From Nodularia sp. LEGE 06071 (lineage in GTDB: Bacteria; Cyanobacteriota; Cyanobacteriia; Cyanobacteriales; Nostocaceae), in assembly GCF_015207755.1 (NCBI RefSeq), contig NZ_JADEWH010000005.1, positions 124,001-188,000 of the forward strand: a stretch of DNA of 64,000 bases, given 5' to 3'. Every line of letters starts with the position of its first letter. Position 1 is the first letter of the stretch. Shown piece by piece: positions 8,664 to 17,768 of this stretch. Under the pieces are notes generated by a model. That model had not been told where the DNA came from. It saw only the letters and a program-made list of their open reading frames with translations, and ran no database searches. Position numbers and translations under genes: made by a program.

Positions 8664-9983
8664 TCACTGGAGTTGCTTTAATTTATTATTTGCCGATAGC
8701 AATAACTCTTGAGCTTTTAAATAAACAGTTGTACCTGCTTGCACTTTTTCTAATTGGTTAATAATGCTGTGTAATTGACTAATTACACGATTGCGCTGCA
8801 AATTTTGGGGGTCAGTGGGAATTGAAGCTAATAAGCTTTCTATTTGTCGTTGTGCCACTGCTAAAGCCTGTACAGAATCTGCTTCAGCTTGTCGTCTGAC
8901 TTTTATCTGACCTAAGTTAGTCTCATAAATTGCTAATAACTTTTGTGCTTCCGCATAACCTACCACATCTTCCGAAGAAATCAGTTTTATCCGATTTATG
9001 GCTTGTGACCATAAATTTTCTATTTGTTGCCATTCAGTGACTGTGTGCGGTGGATTTTGAGCAGCTTTTGCAGCTTGCCAAGAAAATTGCTGCGCTGCGG
9101 TAATTAAAGTACTAACGCGTTCATTTCCTGCGGCTAATCCCACAACTTCCTGAAAATCACGCTTGTAAACATCTAGTTGACTTTGAGCGGTTTTTCCGGC
9201 TAGGGTTTGGCCGGGAATCTCTTCTAGATTATCCAGTGCTGAACGCCAAGCTGCGATCGCTGACTTTTTATCAGCTACTGTTGTCGCTTGTTGATACTGC
9301 TGTTTGGCATTCTGGAATGCCTGACTATGCTCAGTGAGCAGGGTTTGAGCATTTTTTTCCTGAAAAACCTTAGCTTCTAGCTGTCCTACTTGACGACGGG
9401 CTGCATTCAGACCATAAACACTAAACCGCCAGTCATACCACCCATATGGGTATTCCCTTCTATCATTAATTAATCCAACTGGTAAGTTATTTAAATATAT
9501 TTTTGTTTGTTGTAGTTGCTGTTCACCCAACGCCAAATCAGCTGTACTAGTAGGTTTTTCAATCAGTTGTTCAGCTTGCTCCATTGATGCCAATGCCTGC
9601 CGATAGTTTTGTTCTATGCTGATGTAACTGGGGAGCAATAAAAAAGACGCATTTTGCATCATAGGACGGCGAATTATCGGGTAAGGCAGATTTACCACCC
9701 AAAGCACACCTGCGGGAATTCCCAAAAGTATTGCTATCCAAATCAGCTTAGTACCTAGCTTACTACCTATACCTTTGTTGGTTTTGCCATGTTTTTGTAC
9801 AACGGATTGACTGGGAACTTGCATTGATTTTAGTATCTCCTGTTCTAATTCAGCCAGCGTTTTTGGTGTTGTTGGTGGTTTCTGCACTATCGGTGTTTGG
9901 CTAATTAATGATGGGTCTATTCCTGAGATGTTTTGAGTGTTATTACGTGCAAATTTACTAGTTATTTTGTGTAACAACGTCAT
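8664..9983 (-). CDS. hypothetical membrane-anchored coiled-coil protein
   Basis: From the ATG at 9981-9983 the product has 439 residues. A longer frame extends 35 codons upstream to 10088, but that extension crosses a dispersed repeat and is unlikely to be translated. Residues of about 1-75 are polar and cytoplasmic. One hydrophobic segment follows (LIWIAILLGIPAGVLWVV, near residues 78-95). The rest is a long, helix-rich region with many Gln, Ala and Leu residues that predicts coiled coils, ending in KLKQLQ. No catalytic motif is visible. Cyanobacterial genomes carry many such membrane-tethered helical proteins of unknown role. It is convergent with the lipoprotein gene and stands alone. Confidence 0.75.
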   Translation of the reverse strand: MTLLHKITSKFARNNTQNISGIDPSLISQTPIVQKPPTTPKTLAELEQEILKSMQVPSQSVVQKHGKTNKGIGSKLGTKLIWIAILLGIPAGVLWVVNLPYPIIRRPMMQNASFLLLPSYISIEQNYRQALASMEQAEQLIEKPTSTADLALGEQQLQQTKIYLNNLPVGLINDRREYPYGWYDWRFSVYGLNAARRQVGQLEAKVFQEKNAQTLLTEHSQAFQNAKQQYQQATTVADKKSAIAAWRSALDNLEEIPGQTLAGKTAQSQLDVYKRDFQEVVGLAAGNERVSTLITAAQQFSWQAAKAAQNPPHTVTEWQQIENLWSQAINRIKLISSEDVVGYAEAQKLLAIYETNLGQIKVRRQAEADSVQALAVAQRQIESLLASIPTDPQNLQRNRVISQLHSIINQLEKVQAGTTVYLKAQELLLSANNKLKQLQ

Positions 9984-10049
9984 ATATTTTTTAATACTTA
10001 GTTTAGTATACGCCCAACTTATTGAAAAATAAAGAACGAACCGCAAAGG

Positions 10050-10185
10050 ACACATTCGCGCTAGCGTCTCCCTTTGGGAGAAGGACACAAAGGAAAGAGG
10101 GTTTTAGAGAGTTTTTGCGAGTATAATTCAGCATTTCTCTTCCTTTTCTTTCTTCCCTTGGCGTACTTGGCGTACTTGGCGGTTC
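10050..10185. repeat. dispersed repeat and 9-base tandem repeat
   Basis: The spacer between two minus-strand genes holds a GC-rich palindrome-like segment at about 10057-10080 (CGCGCTAGCG followed by CTCCCTTTGGGAG). Two and a half copies of the 9-base unit CTTGGCGTA follow at 10157-10181. Both are common repeat types in Nostoc-like genomes. Confidence 0.6.
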
Positions 10186-10205
10186 GTTAAAAAAAAGAAT
10201 TATCT

Positions 10206-13178
10206 TTACTCCGCGCCTTCAATGGGTGCAAAACCCTGGCGTTGAATATTTTCCGTAACCGTGCGGGGTTCTAAGAATTGCAGAAGATAATCAGGGCCTC
10301 CAGCCTTAGAACCCACACCAGAAAGTTTGTAACCACCAAAAGGTTGCCTAGCTACAATCGCACCTGTAATATTGCGGTTAATATACACATTCCCGACTTC
10401 AAAATCCGTCTGTGCTTGCTGAATGTGGGAAGGCGTTCTAGAATAAAGCCCCCCAGTTAAAGCATAATTAGTCCCATTAGCCACTGCTAAAGCTTCAGCA
10501 AAATTCTTCACTCTCGTTACAGCTAATACTGGACCAAATATTTCTTGCTGGGCAATAGTCGCATCAGCTGGCACTTCACTAAAAATCACAGGACCAATAT
10601 AATATCCTTGTGCAGGTGCTGTTAATTCCAGTGCTACTTGTGCTTCTGTTTTACCCTTCTGAATATACTCCAGGATGCGATCGCGTGCCTTAGCATCAAT
10701 GACTGGGCCAACTTGGGTACTGGGTAACTCAGCTTCACCAATATTTAAAGATTTCGTCGCCTCTACTAACCGCCGCACAAAAGCATCATATACCGGTGAC
10801 AGGACAATTACCCGCGAACAGGCAGAACACTTTTGCCCACTGTAACCAAAGGCTGACTGTACTACTCCGACCACAGCTTGGTCTAAATCGGCACTTTCAT
10901 CAACGATAATTGCATTCTTTCCGCCCATTTCGGCAATTACCCGCTTCATGTGCTTTTGTCCAGGTTTCAGCGTTGCGGCTTCTGCATAAATGCGACAACC
11001 CACTTCCTGAGAACCAGTAAAAGCAATGATGTGAGTATCAGCATGATTTACCAAGTAAGCACCAACTTCGGAACCCTTGCCGGGGACGTATTGAAATACA
11101 CCTTTAGGTATACCAGCCTCTACTAAAATTTCCGTGAGTTTCGCAGTAATTACCGAGGAAGTTTCCGCAGGTTTGAGCAAAGTACAATTCCCGGCAACCA
11201 AAGCAGCCACAGTCATTCCACAGGCGATCGCTAACGGGAAATTCCAGGGAGAAATCACCACAACAATTCCCCTAGCCTGGTAAATATAACGATTCGTTTC
11301 CCCAGCTACGTCATAGTTTACACCTGCATCCAGACGTTCCATCTCATCAGCATAGTAGCGACAAAAATCTATCGCCTCAGAAACCTCCCCATCTGCTTCC
11401 TTAACAGGTTTCCCCACCTCCAAAACAATCCAAGCCGCAAGTTCAGCCCGGCGTGACTCCATCAAATCAGCCGCCTTCCTGAGAACTCCAGCCCTTTGCT
11501 GCACAGGAGTTTTCTTCCAAGCAGGAAAAGCCGCCTTAGCAGCCTGCATCGCCTCTTCCGCCTGTGCCACACTCATTAAACCAACCTGACCCACCACCTC
11601 ACTAAAATTAGAAGGATTCAGCGAATCAACAAACTCCGAAGTATTCACATACTCCCCATTCACCAAAGGTAAATAAGTCCTACCCAATTGTTGACGAACC
11701 AATTCAAAAGCTTCAGCAGACTTCATTGTTGCTTCCTCTTCTGCATAATCTGTATCCGCCGCACCGAGGAACCCCCCCTCATTTCCCCCCGCAAGCGAGG
11801 GGGAGGCTGGAATTGGTGGCGCGAGTAATTCCTCAATCGGTCTATTTTCTAGATTTTGCCGTAAAAACGAACTATTAGCCGTATTTTCCAACAACCGCCG
11901 AATTAAATAAGCCATCCCCGGTAACAACTCACCGTAAGGACAGTAAACTCTCACGCGATAACCCTGATCCACCAAAGCCTTAGCTAATTTATCCCCCATC
12001 CCATACAACACTTGCATTTCAAAGTGACGACGAGGGACATTTAAACTTTCGGCGATCGCAATTGCACGAGCTTGCGATCGCACATTATGACTCCCAATAG
12101 CAGCATACACATATTGGTGATTTTCTAACAACAACTGAGTAATAGTTTCAAAGTTGGCATCTGTAGCCGCTTTATCGTTATAAACTGGCTGTTTCCAGTG
12201 CTTTTGTTCAGCCTTAATCGTTTCCTGATCCCAATATGCGCCTTTCACTAACCGAACTGTAAGAGGATAACCGCGCTGTTGTAACCAAGAAATCAGCTTT
12301 TTAGCATCCTCTTCACTATCACGCAGATATGCTTGGATTGTCACCCCAATATCTGTACGTTGTCGAAACTCATCTTCTAACAATAGCTTTTGCAGAATAT
12401 TCAGAGTTAAATCTTTGTAGGCGTACTGTTCCATGTCAAAATGCACAGATGCGCCTAATTCTTTCGCCCGACGTAATAAAATACGAATGCGATCGCTCAC
12501 TCTCTCTTCACTACCCTGAGCATCTAAGGGGTCAAATTGGGAATAAAACGCTGTTAACTTGACAGAAACTTGAACTTGTGGTATGGATTCCCCATCAGCT
12601 TGATCAATAGCCGGAATTACTGCCCAATTCTTTGATGCTTCCACCAATTGCTGCATCAATTCGAGATAGCGTTCTAAATAAGACTGGGCTTCAGTTTCAG
12701 TAATTACCGCTTCACCAAGTAAATCAATGGTGAACGCCATTTTATCTTTACGCAGTCGTTCAACTGTTTTAATGACTTGTTTAATGTTTTCCCCAGAAAT
12801 ATATTTATGCGCCAAAGTTTCCACAGCTGTAGAAACAGTAGTCGCCGCCACTTGTCCCGGCATAGAATCAGGGTTAGCAAAATTCAGCATCCCCTTTAAG
12901 GCTGAGGGTAACTCTACAGATTCTTCTCCTAAATATTCTTGTAAATGTGCAGCAATTTCTGGTTTATTTTGTAAAGCGGGTAATGTGTCGATAAACCGAA
13001 ATAGTTGCACCCGTAAACCAGGATTACTCATTGCCCAAGCTAGTAATTTATCATCCCAGCGCATTTGATCCCGTAGGGAACCTAAAAACGAGCGATTTTC
13101 TTGGGTAGCTGAGAGAAGCTGTTTGGCAATTTCTTGAGTTTTAGCTTCATAGGTGCTGGTTTTTACTTGTAATACCAC
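10206..13178 (-). CDS. bifunctional proline dehydrogenase / delta-1-pyrroline-5-carboxylate dehydrogenase
   Basis: This enzyme oxidises proline to P5C with FAD and then glutamate semialdehyde to glutamate with NAD. It is PutA-like but lacks the DNA-binding N-terminus. The first half (to about residue 470) is the proline dehydrogenase barrel, with the VRLVKGAYWD and YG.LLPGMAYLIRRLLEN segments. The second half is an aldehyde dehydrogenase, with the NFPLAIACGM loop, the FTGSQEVG nucleotide-binding turn, the catalytic Glu in EMGGKNA and the catalytic Cys in SGQKCSACSR. I choose GTG at 13178, because AAGGAGTTACCA directly precedes it. That gives 990 residues, the usual family length. The longer frame to 13439 runs through tandem and dispersed repeats and has no family similarity. 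The gene is monocistronic. Confidence 0.93.
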   Translation of the reverse strand: MVLQVKTSTYEAKTQEIAKQLLSATQENRSFLGSLRDQMRWDDKLLAWAMSNPGLRVQLFRFIDTLPALQNKPEIAAHLQEYLGEESVELPSALKGMLNFANPDSMPGQVAATTVSTAVETLAHKYISGENIKQVIKTVERLRKDKMAFTIDLLGEAVITETEAQSYLERYLELMQQLVEASKNWAVIPAIDQADGESIPQVQVSVKLTAFYSQFDPLDAQGSEERVSDRIRILLRRAKELGASVHFDMEQYAYKDLTLNILQKLLLEDEFRQRTDIGVTIQAYLRDSEEDAKKLISWLQQRGYPLTVRLVKGAYWDQETIKAEQKHWKQPVYNDKAATDANFETITQLLLENHQYVYAAIGSHNVRSQARAIAIAESLNVPRRHFEMQVLYGMGDKLAKALVDQGYRVRVYCPYGELLPGMAYLIRRLLENTANSSFLRQNLENRPIEELLAPPIPASPSLAGGNEGGFLGAADTDYAEEEATMKSAEAFELVRQQLGRTYLPLVNGEYVNTSEFVDSLNPSNFSEVVGQVGLMSVAQAEEAMQAAKAAFPAWKKTPVQQRAGVLRKAADLMESRRAELAAWIVLEVGKPVKEADGEVSEAIDFCRYYADEMERLDAGVNYDVAGETNRYIYQARGIVVVISPWNFPLAIACGMTVAALVAGNCTLLKPAETSSVITAKLTEILVEAGIPKGVFQYVPGKGSEVGAYLVNHADTHIIAFTGSQEVGCRIYAEAATLKPGQKHMKRVIAEMGGKNAIIVDESADLDQAVVGVVQSAFGYSGQKCSACSRVIVLSPVYDAFVRRLVEATKSLNIGEAELPSTQVGPVIDAKARDRILEYIQKGKTEAQVALELTAPAQGYYIGPVIFSEVPADATIAQQEIFGPVLAVTRVKNFAEALAVANGTNYALTGGLYSRTPSHIQQAQTDFEVGNVYINRNITGAIVARQPFGGYKLSGVGSKAGGPDYLLQFLEPRTVTENIQRQGFAPIEGAE

Positions 13179-13224
13179 TGGTAACTCCTTATTTAGAGAT
13201 TGGGTAATGGTTGCTACGGGCGGG

Positions 13225-13400
13225 TTTAATAATATTGTGGGGGAGGGCAAAGATGCCCGCCTTCTTCCTTGAATGATATCGATGATAGCTTGCGTGGCGT
13301 AGCCATACTCGCCCCTACAAGAGATTGGGAATTGGGGATTGGGTAATGGTAACAGAAGTTTCCCCCCTGCACCCTGCCCCCTGCACCCCTGCTTCTTCAT
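13225..13400. repeat. repeat-rich leader upstream of the proline-catabolism gene
   Basis: This stretch holds a GGGCAAAGATGCCCGCC dispersed repeat near 13243, heptamer-like TTGGGAATTGGGGATTGGG at about 13325-13343, and CCCTGCACC tandem units at about 13365-13392. The gap from 13179 to 13527 therefore consists mainly of repeats plus the divergent promoter area for the lipoprotein/cyclase operon. Confidence 0.65.
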
Positions 13401-13527
13401 TCTATGGAACCCAGGATAATAAATTTTGTTTCCAGACAATTTTTATACCGTGTAAAACAGTATTACAATGCTGACTGTAAGGTAGCAAACACCAATCTGT
13501 ACACCTCTCCAAGAAGTATTTTTTAAT

Positions 13528-14556
13528 GTGGTTAAATCTAGATTTGGGGAAAACTTACCTTTAGGAATTTTGGTGAGTGTGATTGCTTACTTGGCTGGTT
13601 GTACAAACCAACCGACAAATGCACAAATGGAAGTATGGCGTAAAGAGGCGAGCGATCGCAATGCTGAAATGGTGGCAGAAAAAGCTCAAAATAACCAGGT
13701 GCGTGAATGGAATTTAGTTATACAAGGTCAGACAGCAACAGGGACAACGGAAACATTAAATTGGTCACAATTGCAGGATTTAGCTACCGTTAATATTAAT
13801 ACTGTTGATGGCAATAACATTGTCAATCCTCAAAAGATATTTAAATTCACAGGTATTTCAGTAAATTCACTCGTCAAAAGCCTTGGTATTCCAAATCACA
13901 TTACGGAAATTACTTTCGTCTGTTATGACGCTTATCAGGTGACGGTCAGAATCGAAGATTTACTTAAGTACCCAATTATTTTAGCAGTTGCCAAGGATGG
14001 TCAACCAATTCCCCGTGAGCAAGGTGGACCGATTTATCTAATTTTTCCCTATACCCAGCATCCAGAAATTAGAAAAAAGTATGATGAAGGGATGTGGGCA
14101 TTTTATGTAACTCATGTCATATTTGGAACAGAAACAGCCAAAATAAGTATAGGCAACAATGAACTTAATTTAGCAGATTTAGATCAATTACCCCAAGTTA
14201 ATCTGACGCAAAAGGTTGGTTATCGGGTGTGGTGGCCGAGTGGTCAAGTTAAATTACAGGGTGTGAGACTGCGAGATGTTCTCTCTTTAGCTGATGTCAA
14301 TTTAAATACCATTAGTTCTGTTGTCGTGCGTGGTAAACCTCTGGTTTACCGCAGAAATACTGAACCAATAGAATTAGTCACTGAGGATATACTCAAATGT
14401 GATATTCTCCTAGTTACTAGGTGGGGTGAGGACAGACAACGGATTCCAGCGAAAATGGGGGGTCCAGTGACTTTGGCTTTTGGTGATAATTGTCCCAGCA
14501 GAACTAAGAATCAGCGATGGGTGACTTTTGTAGAAGAGTTAGTTCCACAAATATGA
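13528..14556 (+). CDS. lipoprotein with oxidoreductase molybdopterin-binding (sulfite-oxidase-like) fold
   Basis: The 342-residue product begins with a signal segment ending in the lipobox LAGC (Cys near residue 25), so it should be a lipoprotein outside the cytoplasm. The mature part resembles the sulfite-oxidase-like molybdopterin-binding domain, with two related halves: one around FTGISVNSLVKSLGI and GGPIYLIFPY, the other around LQGVRLRDVLSLADV and KMGGPVTLAFGD. One Cys lies in the core segment TFVCYDAYQ. Whether it still binds molybdopterin is open, and a pure sensor role is equally possible. The start is GTG at 13528. Its stop codon overlaps the start of the cyclase gene in an ATGA arrangement, so translation of the two is probably coupled. 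Confidence 0.75.
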   Translation: MVKSRFGENLPLGILVSVIAYLAGCTNQPTNAQMEVWRKEASDRNAEMVAEKAQNNQVREWNLVIQGQTATGTTETLNWSQLQDLATVNINTVDGNNIVNPQKIFKFTGISVNSLVKSLGIPNHITEITFVCYDAYQVTVRIEDLLKYPIILAVAKDGQPIPREQGGPIYLIFPYTQHPEIRKKYDEGMWAFYVTHVIFGTETAKISIGNNELNLADLDQLPQVNLTQKVGYRVWWPSGQVKLQGVRLRDVLSLADVNLNTISSVVVRGKPLVYRRNTEPIELVTEDILKCDILLVTRWGEDRQRIPAKMGGPVTLAFGDNCPSRTKNQRWVTFVEELVPQI

Positions 14557-16034
14557 AAATATTAGCTTTTCGTTCTATTCGCACCCAGATCATGACTTCA
14601 ACTACTTTGCTGATTCTGGGTTTGATTGCTGCTATAGTTACAGTCTGGGCAAAAAGTGACAGCACTCTCTACCGTCAAGAAAAGTTAAATGATGCGAAAA
14701 TTACGGCTAGAGTTTTAAGTTCTACATACTCTAACGAATTATCAGAAGAGAATTGGAGTCAAATTCGCATCAATTTACATCTTTTGATGCAAGAAAATCA
14801 AGATGTCGTTTATGTTTTTGTCTCAGACAATCGTCTTGATAATCAAATCGTTGCTGGTTCTCCTCCAGAATTTGTTAGTCAATATATTCCTGATATAGTA
14901 CCTTTAAATATTACTAAACAAGCTATATATTCTTCTAATATTCAGGTTCGTGTATCAGAAACATTTCTGCTCACAGATATTTACTTTGGAGAAAAGCTGA
15001 GAGGTAAACGTGGTGAACGTGTGATTGAAGTGGCTTCTGACATTTTGGGATTAAGTCAGCAAAAGCTCGGAACTTTACGCATAGGTATATCTTTAAAAAG
15101 GGTAGATATTGCTGTTAGAAATACAGTGAATAAAGCTTTAATGGTAGGTTTTATCGGACTGAACATTGGTTTAGTATGTGCCTATATTTTAGCACATCGA
15201 TTGAGTGACCCAGTGCGGCGTTTACAGATGAGCGTTGCTAAAATTGCTAATGGAGATTTGCAACATCGCGCTGATATTTATGGTCGTGGAGATGAAATTG
15301 GCGCATTAGCAATTTCGGTAAATGAAATGTCACGCGCCTTGCAGATATCATTTAGTAAATTACAAAAGACATTAGAATCATTTGAGAGATTTGTCCCAAA
15401 TAAATTTGTTTCAGTCATCTCTCCCCAAGGAATAGAAAACATTGAAGTCGGTATGGCTGCGATGCGGAAAATGACAATTTTATTCTGTGATATTCGCAGT
15501 TATACTTCAATGTCAGAAGCTATGACACCAATGGAAATTTTTTTATTTTTAAATGACTATTTAGCTTGTATGGGAAAGGCTATTGATGAATCAGGCGGCT
15601 TTATTGATAAATATATCGGTGATGCTATCATGGCGCTGTTTGATGATCAAGCTACTGATGGCGCACTCAAAGCCGCACTTTTAATGCAAAAGTCTCTGGA
15701 TCAATTTAATCATGAGCGATCGCACCACGGATTACCAAAAATTGCCGTGGGTATTGGTATTCATCGTGGTGAAGTGGTCATGGGTACGGTAGGATTTACT
15801 TGTCGGATTGATTCTACAGTCGTCGGTGACTCGGTGAATATCGCCTCACGGGTTGAGAATATAACTAAATATCATGATTGTAGAATTTTGGTGACTGATG
15901 CCGTAATTTTCAGTTTATCTCAGCCAGAATTATTTTCACTGCGATTAGTAGATCAATACGTGAAATTAAGAGGTAAAGATGAAGCGATCGCTATTTATGA
16001 AGTAGAGGATAAAATCATATATGAAAAGCCTTGA
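14553..16034 (+). CDS. membrane-bound class III adenylate/guanylate cyclase with HAMP domain
   Basis: The 493-residue protein makes cyclic nucleotides. The order is: transmembrane helix 1 (about residues 13-33), an extracytoplasmic sensor region of about 150 residues, transmembrane helix 2 near residue 200, a HAMP domain with the DPVRRLQMSVAKIANGD signature, and a C-terminal class III cyclase domain. The first metal Asp lies in FCDIRSYTS and the second in KYIGDAIMALF. The transition-state Asn and Arg lie in VNIASRVE. The Lys before YIGD and the Asp in RIDSTVVGDS favour ATP over GTP. I prefer ATG 14553, which overlaps the upstream stop; an extension to 14517 would lie inside the previous gene. 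The lipoprotein upstream is a likely sensor partner. Confidence 0.92.
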   Translation: MKILAFRSIRTQIMTSTTLLILGLIAAIVTVWAKSDSTLYRQEKLNDAKITARVLSSTYSNELSEENWSQIRINLHLLMQENQDVVYVFVSDNRLDNQIVAGSPPEFVSQYIPDIVPLNITKQAIYSSNIQVRVSETFLLTDIYFGEKLRGKRGERVIEVASDILGLSQQKLGTLRIGISLKRVDIAVRNTVNKALMVGFIGLNIGLVCAYILAHRLSDPVRRLQMSVAKIANGDLQHRADIYGRGDEIGALAISVNEMSRALQISFSKLQKTLESFERFVPNKFVSVISPQGIENIEVGMAAMRKMTILFCDIRSYTSMSEAMTPMEIFLFLNDYLACMGKAIDESGGFIDKYIGDAIMALFDDQATDGALKAALLMQKSLDQFNHERSHHGLPKIAVGIGIHRGEVVMGTVGFTCRIDSTVVGDSVNIASRVENITKYHDCRILVTDAVIFSLSQPELFSLRLVDQYVKLRGKDEAIAIYEVEDKIIYEKP

Positions 16035-17001
16035 AGGAAAAGTGACATTAGTCACAGGTGCTACACGGGGTGTTGGTAAAGGAATAGCCATTGGTCTGGG
16101 TGAAGCAGGTGCAACTGTGTATATTACCGGACGTAGCTTAGATAACTCCGATGCCAGTGGTGAAATCTCAGGTAATCTCCACGATACCCAAATAGCCGTT
16201 GAACAAGCCGGTGGAATATGTATTCCTGTCCAAGTAGACCACCGCGACGATGAACAAGTGCGTTTACTGTTTGAACGCATCCAAGATGAGCAAAATGGAC
16301 AACTCGATTTATTAGTTAACAATGTCTTTTCAGGAGTCCAGGCATTAAGAGATACTCAAGGAAAGTCTTTTTGGGAGTGTGAAACCAGTCTTTGGGATGC
16401 GACGAACAACGTCGGTTTGCGTAGCCACTATGTCGCTAGTATTTTTGCCGCCAGAATGATGGTCAAACGTCAACAGGGATTAATTTGTACCATTTCTTCA
16501 TGGGGTGGGATGTCCCAAATTTTCAGTGCAGCCTACGGTGCGGGTAAAGCCGCGTGCGATCGATTAGCGGCTGATATATCTGTAGAACTCAAACCTCATA
16601 AAGTTGCTTCTGTGTCTATTTGGCCGGGTATTGTGGGTACTGAGCAATTTTCCCGTTTAGCAGATGACATGGCAGGAGAAAATATTACTGACCCACAAAA
16701 CTCAGTCATTGCCGACCACTATAACTGGGAAACTCCCTTGTTAACAGGGCGAGTCATTGCAGCCCTGACTGGTGATGCAAATGTCATGCGCCGTACCGGA
16801 AAAGTGCAGATTGTCGCCGAACTAGCTCAACAATATGGAATTGTAGATCAAGAAGGTAATGTCCCGGCATCGCTACGTTCGATAAAATTTCTGATCCCAG
16901 CAGCCTTACCCACACTGAGAAAATACTCGTGGCTGATACCAGATATTAAAGTGCCGTGGTCATTGCTACTGCTAACAACTCTTAAATCACCTCAAACCTA
17001 A
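16021..17001 (+). CDS. short-chain dehydrogenase/reductase
   Basis: This is a 326-residue SDR-family oxidoreductase. The cofactor motif TGATRGVGKG is at residues 13-22. The TGRS that follows suggests NADP preference. NNVFSG replaces the usual NNAG motif, and the catalytic Tyr-Lys pair is present in YGAGKAACDR, with the Ser upstream in ISSWGG. The C-terminus is longer than in classical SDRs and ends with a hydrophobic, proline-rich tail. The substrate cannot be inferred. The ATG at 16021 overlaps the cyclase gene by 14 bp, so the two are probably co-transcribed with the upstream lipoprotein gene. Whether the enzyme belongs functionally to the cyclic-nucleotide unit is unknown. Confidence 0.9.
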   Translation: MKSLEGKVTLVTGATRGVGKGIAIGLGEAGATVYITGRSLDNSDASGEISGNLHDTQIAVEQAGGICIPVQVDHRDDEQVRLLFERIQDEQNGQLDLLVNNVFSGVQALRDTQGKSFWECETSLWDATNNVGLRSHYVASIFAARMMVKRQQGLICTISSWGGMSQIFSAAYGAGKAACDRLAADISVELKPHKVASVSIWPGIVGTEQFSRLADDMAGENITDPQNSVIADHYNWETPLLTGRVIAALTGDANVMRRTGKVQIVAELAQQYGIVDQEGNVPASLRSIKFLIPAALPTLRKYSWLIPDIKVPWSLLLLTTLKSPQT

Positions 17002-17042
17002 CCCAAAAAGCTCTCAAACTTTGATCAATTGACAAGGTAGCA

Positions 17043-17675
17043 ATGCGATTATTTCATTGGCAGCAGACACTCCAAAGCTTTGCAGTTGACCAATTAGCAT
17101 CTGAGCAAGCCTTTACTGATTTAGTTGCAGCTTATTCTACTAGCGATCGCCACTACCACACATTTAAACACATTGATCACGTCCTCAGCACAATTGATAC
17201 TTTACAAGCCTACGCTCAAGACCTCCCCACTGTGCAACTAGCGGCGTGGTTTCATGATGTAGTATATAATTCTCAAGCTCAAGATAACGAAGAAAGAAGC
17301 GCTGACTATGCTTTTAATATGTTGAATATTTTGGGTGTTCCTCACAGTGATATTACTAATGTTACCCGTCTTATTCTAAACACTAAACATCATCAAGCTG
17401 CTACAGAAGACTATGATAGCCAAGTCTTACTCGATGCAGATTTAGCAATTTTGGCAACTAACCCAGAAGAGTATAGAGAATACGCCCATGCTATTCGCCA
17501 AGAATATGCATGGTTGTCAGAATGCGAATATATTACAGGTCGTAGACAAGTTTTAGCGCATTTTTTGCAGCAGCAGCGGATCTATCATACACCCTTGATG
17601 TTCGAGGTTGCCGAACAATCCGCTCGCTCCAATCTCCAAGCAGAAATTCAAACACTTGACCACAGTCATGGGTAA
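17043..17675 (+). CDS. HD-domain predicted metal-dependent phosphohydrolase
   Basis: This 210-residue protein belongs to the HD superfamily seen in many bacteria as a stand-alone protein. The metal ligands are visible as the first His cluster YHTFKHIDHV near residues 39-48 and the HD pair in AAWFHDVVYN near residues 67-76. An additional His pair, KHHQAA, and an Asp in LLDADLAIL follow. Family members hydrolyse nucleotides or phosphate esters, and the substrate here is unknown. It lies 41 bp downstream of the SDR gene on the same strand. An HD phosphohydrolase close to a nucleotide cyclase invites the idea of a cyclic-nucleotide-linked role, but that is only inference. Confidence 0.88.
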   Translation: MRLFHWQQTLQSFAVDQLASEQAFTDLVAAYSTSDRHYHTFKHIDHVLSTIDTLQAYAQDLPTVQLAAWFHDVVYNSQAQDNEERSADYAFNMLNILGVPHSDITNVTRLILNTKHHQAATEDYDSQVLLDADLAILATNPEEYREYAHAIRQEYAWLSECEYITGRRQVLAHFLQQQRIYHTPLMFEVAEQSARSNLQAEIQTLDHSHG

Positions 17676-17768
17676 TAACACAGTAGTACCAAACCTTATG
17701 GTAGTTTTAAGGTTACACTCACACATGGCCATAGACTACTTTTATCCTCATGACTGGAGAGCATAACC

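Noticed and set aside
13179-13439. N-terminal 87 residues of the long proline-catabolism frame.
   Set aside because: They are encoded by STRR and dispersed repeats, and a good Shine-Dalgarno precedes the GTG at 13178.
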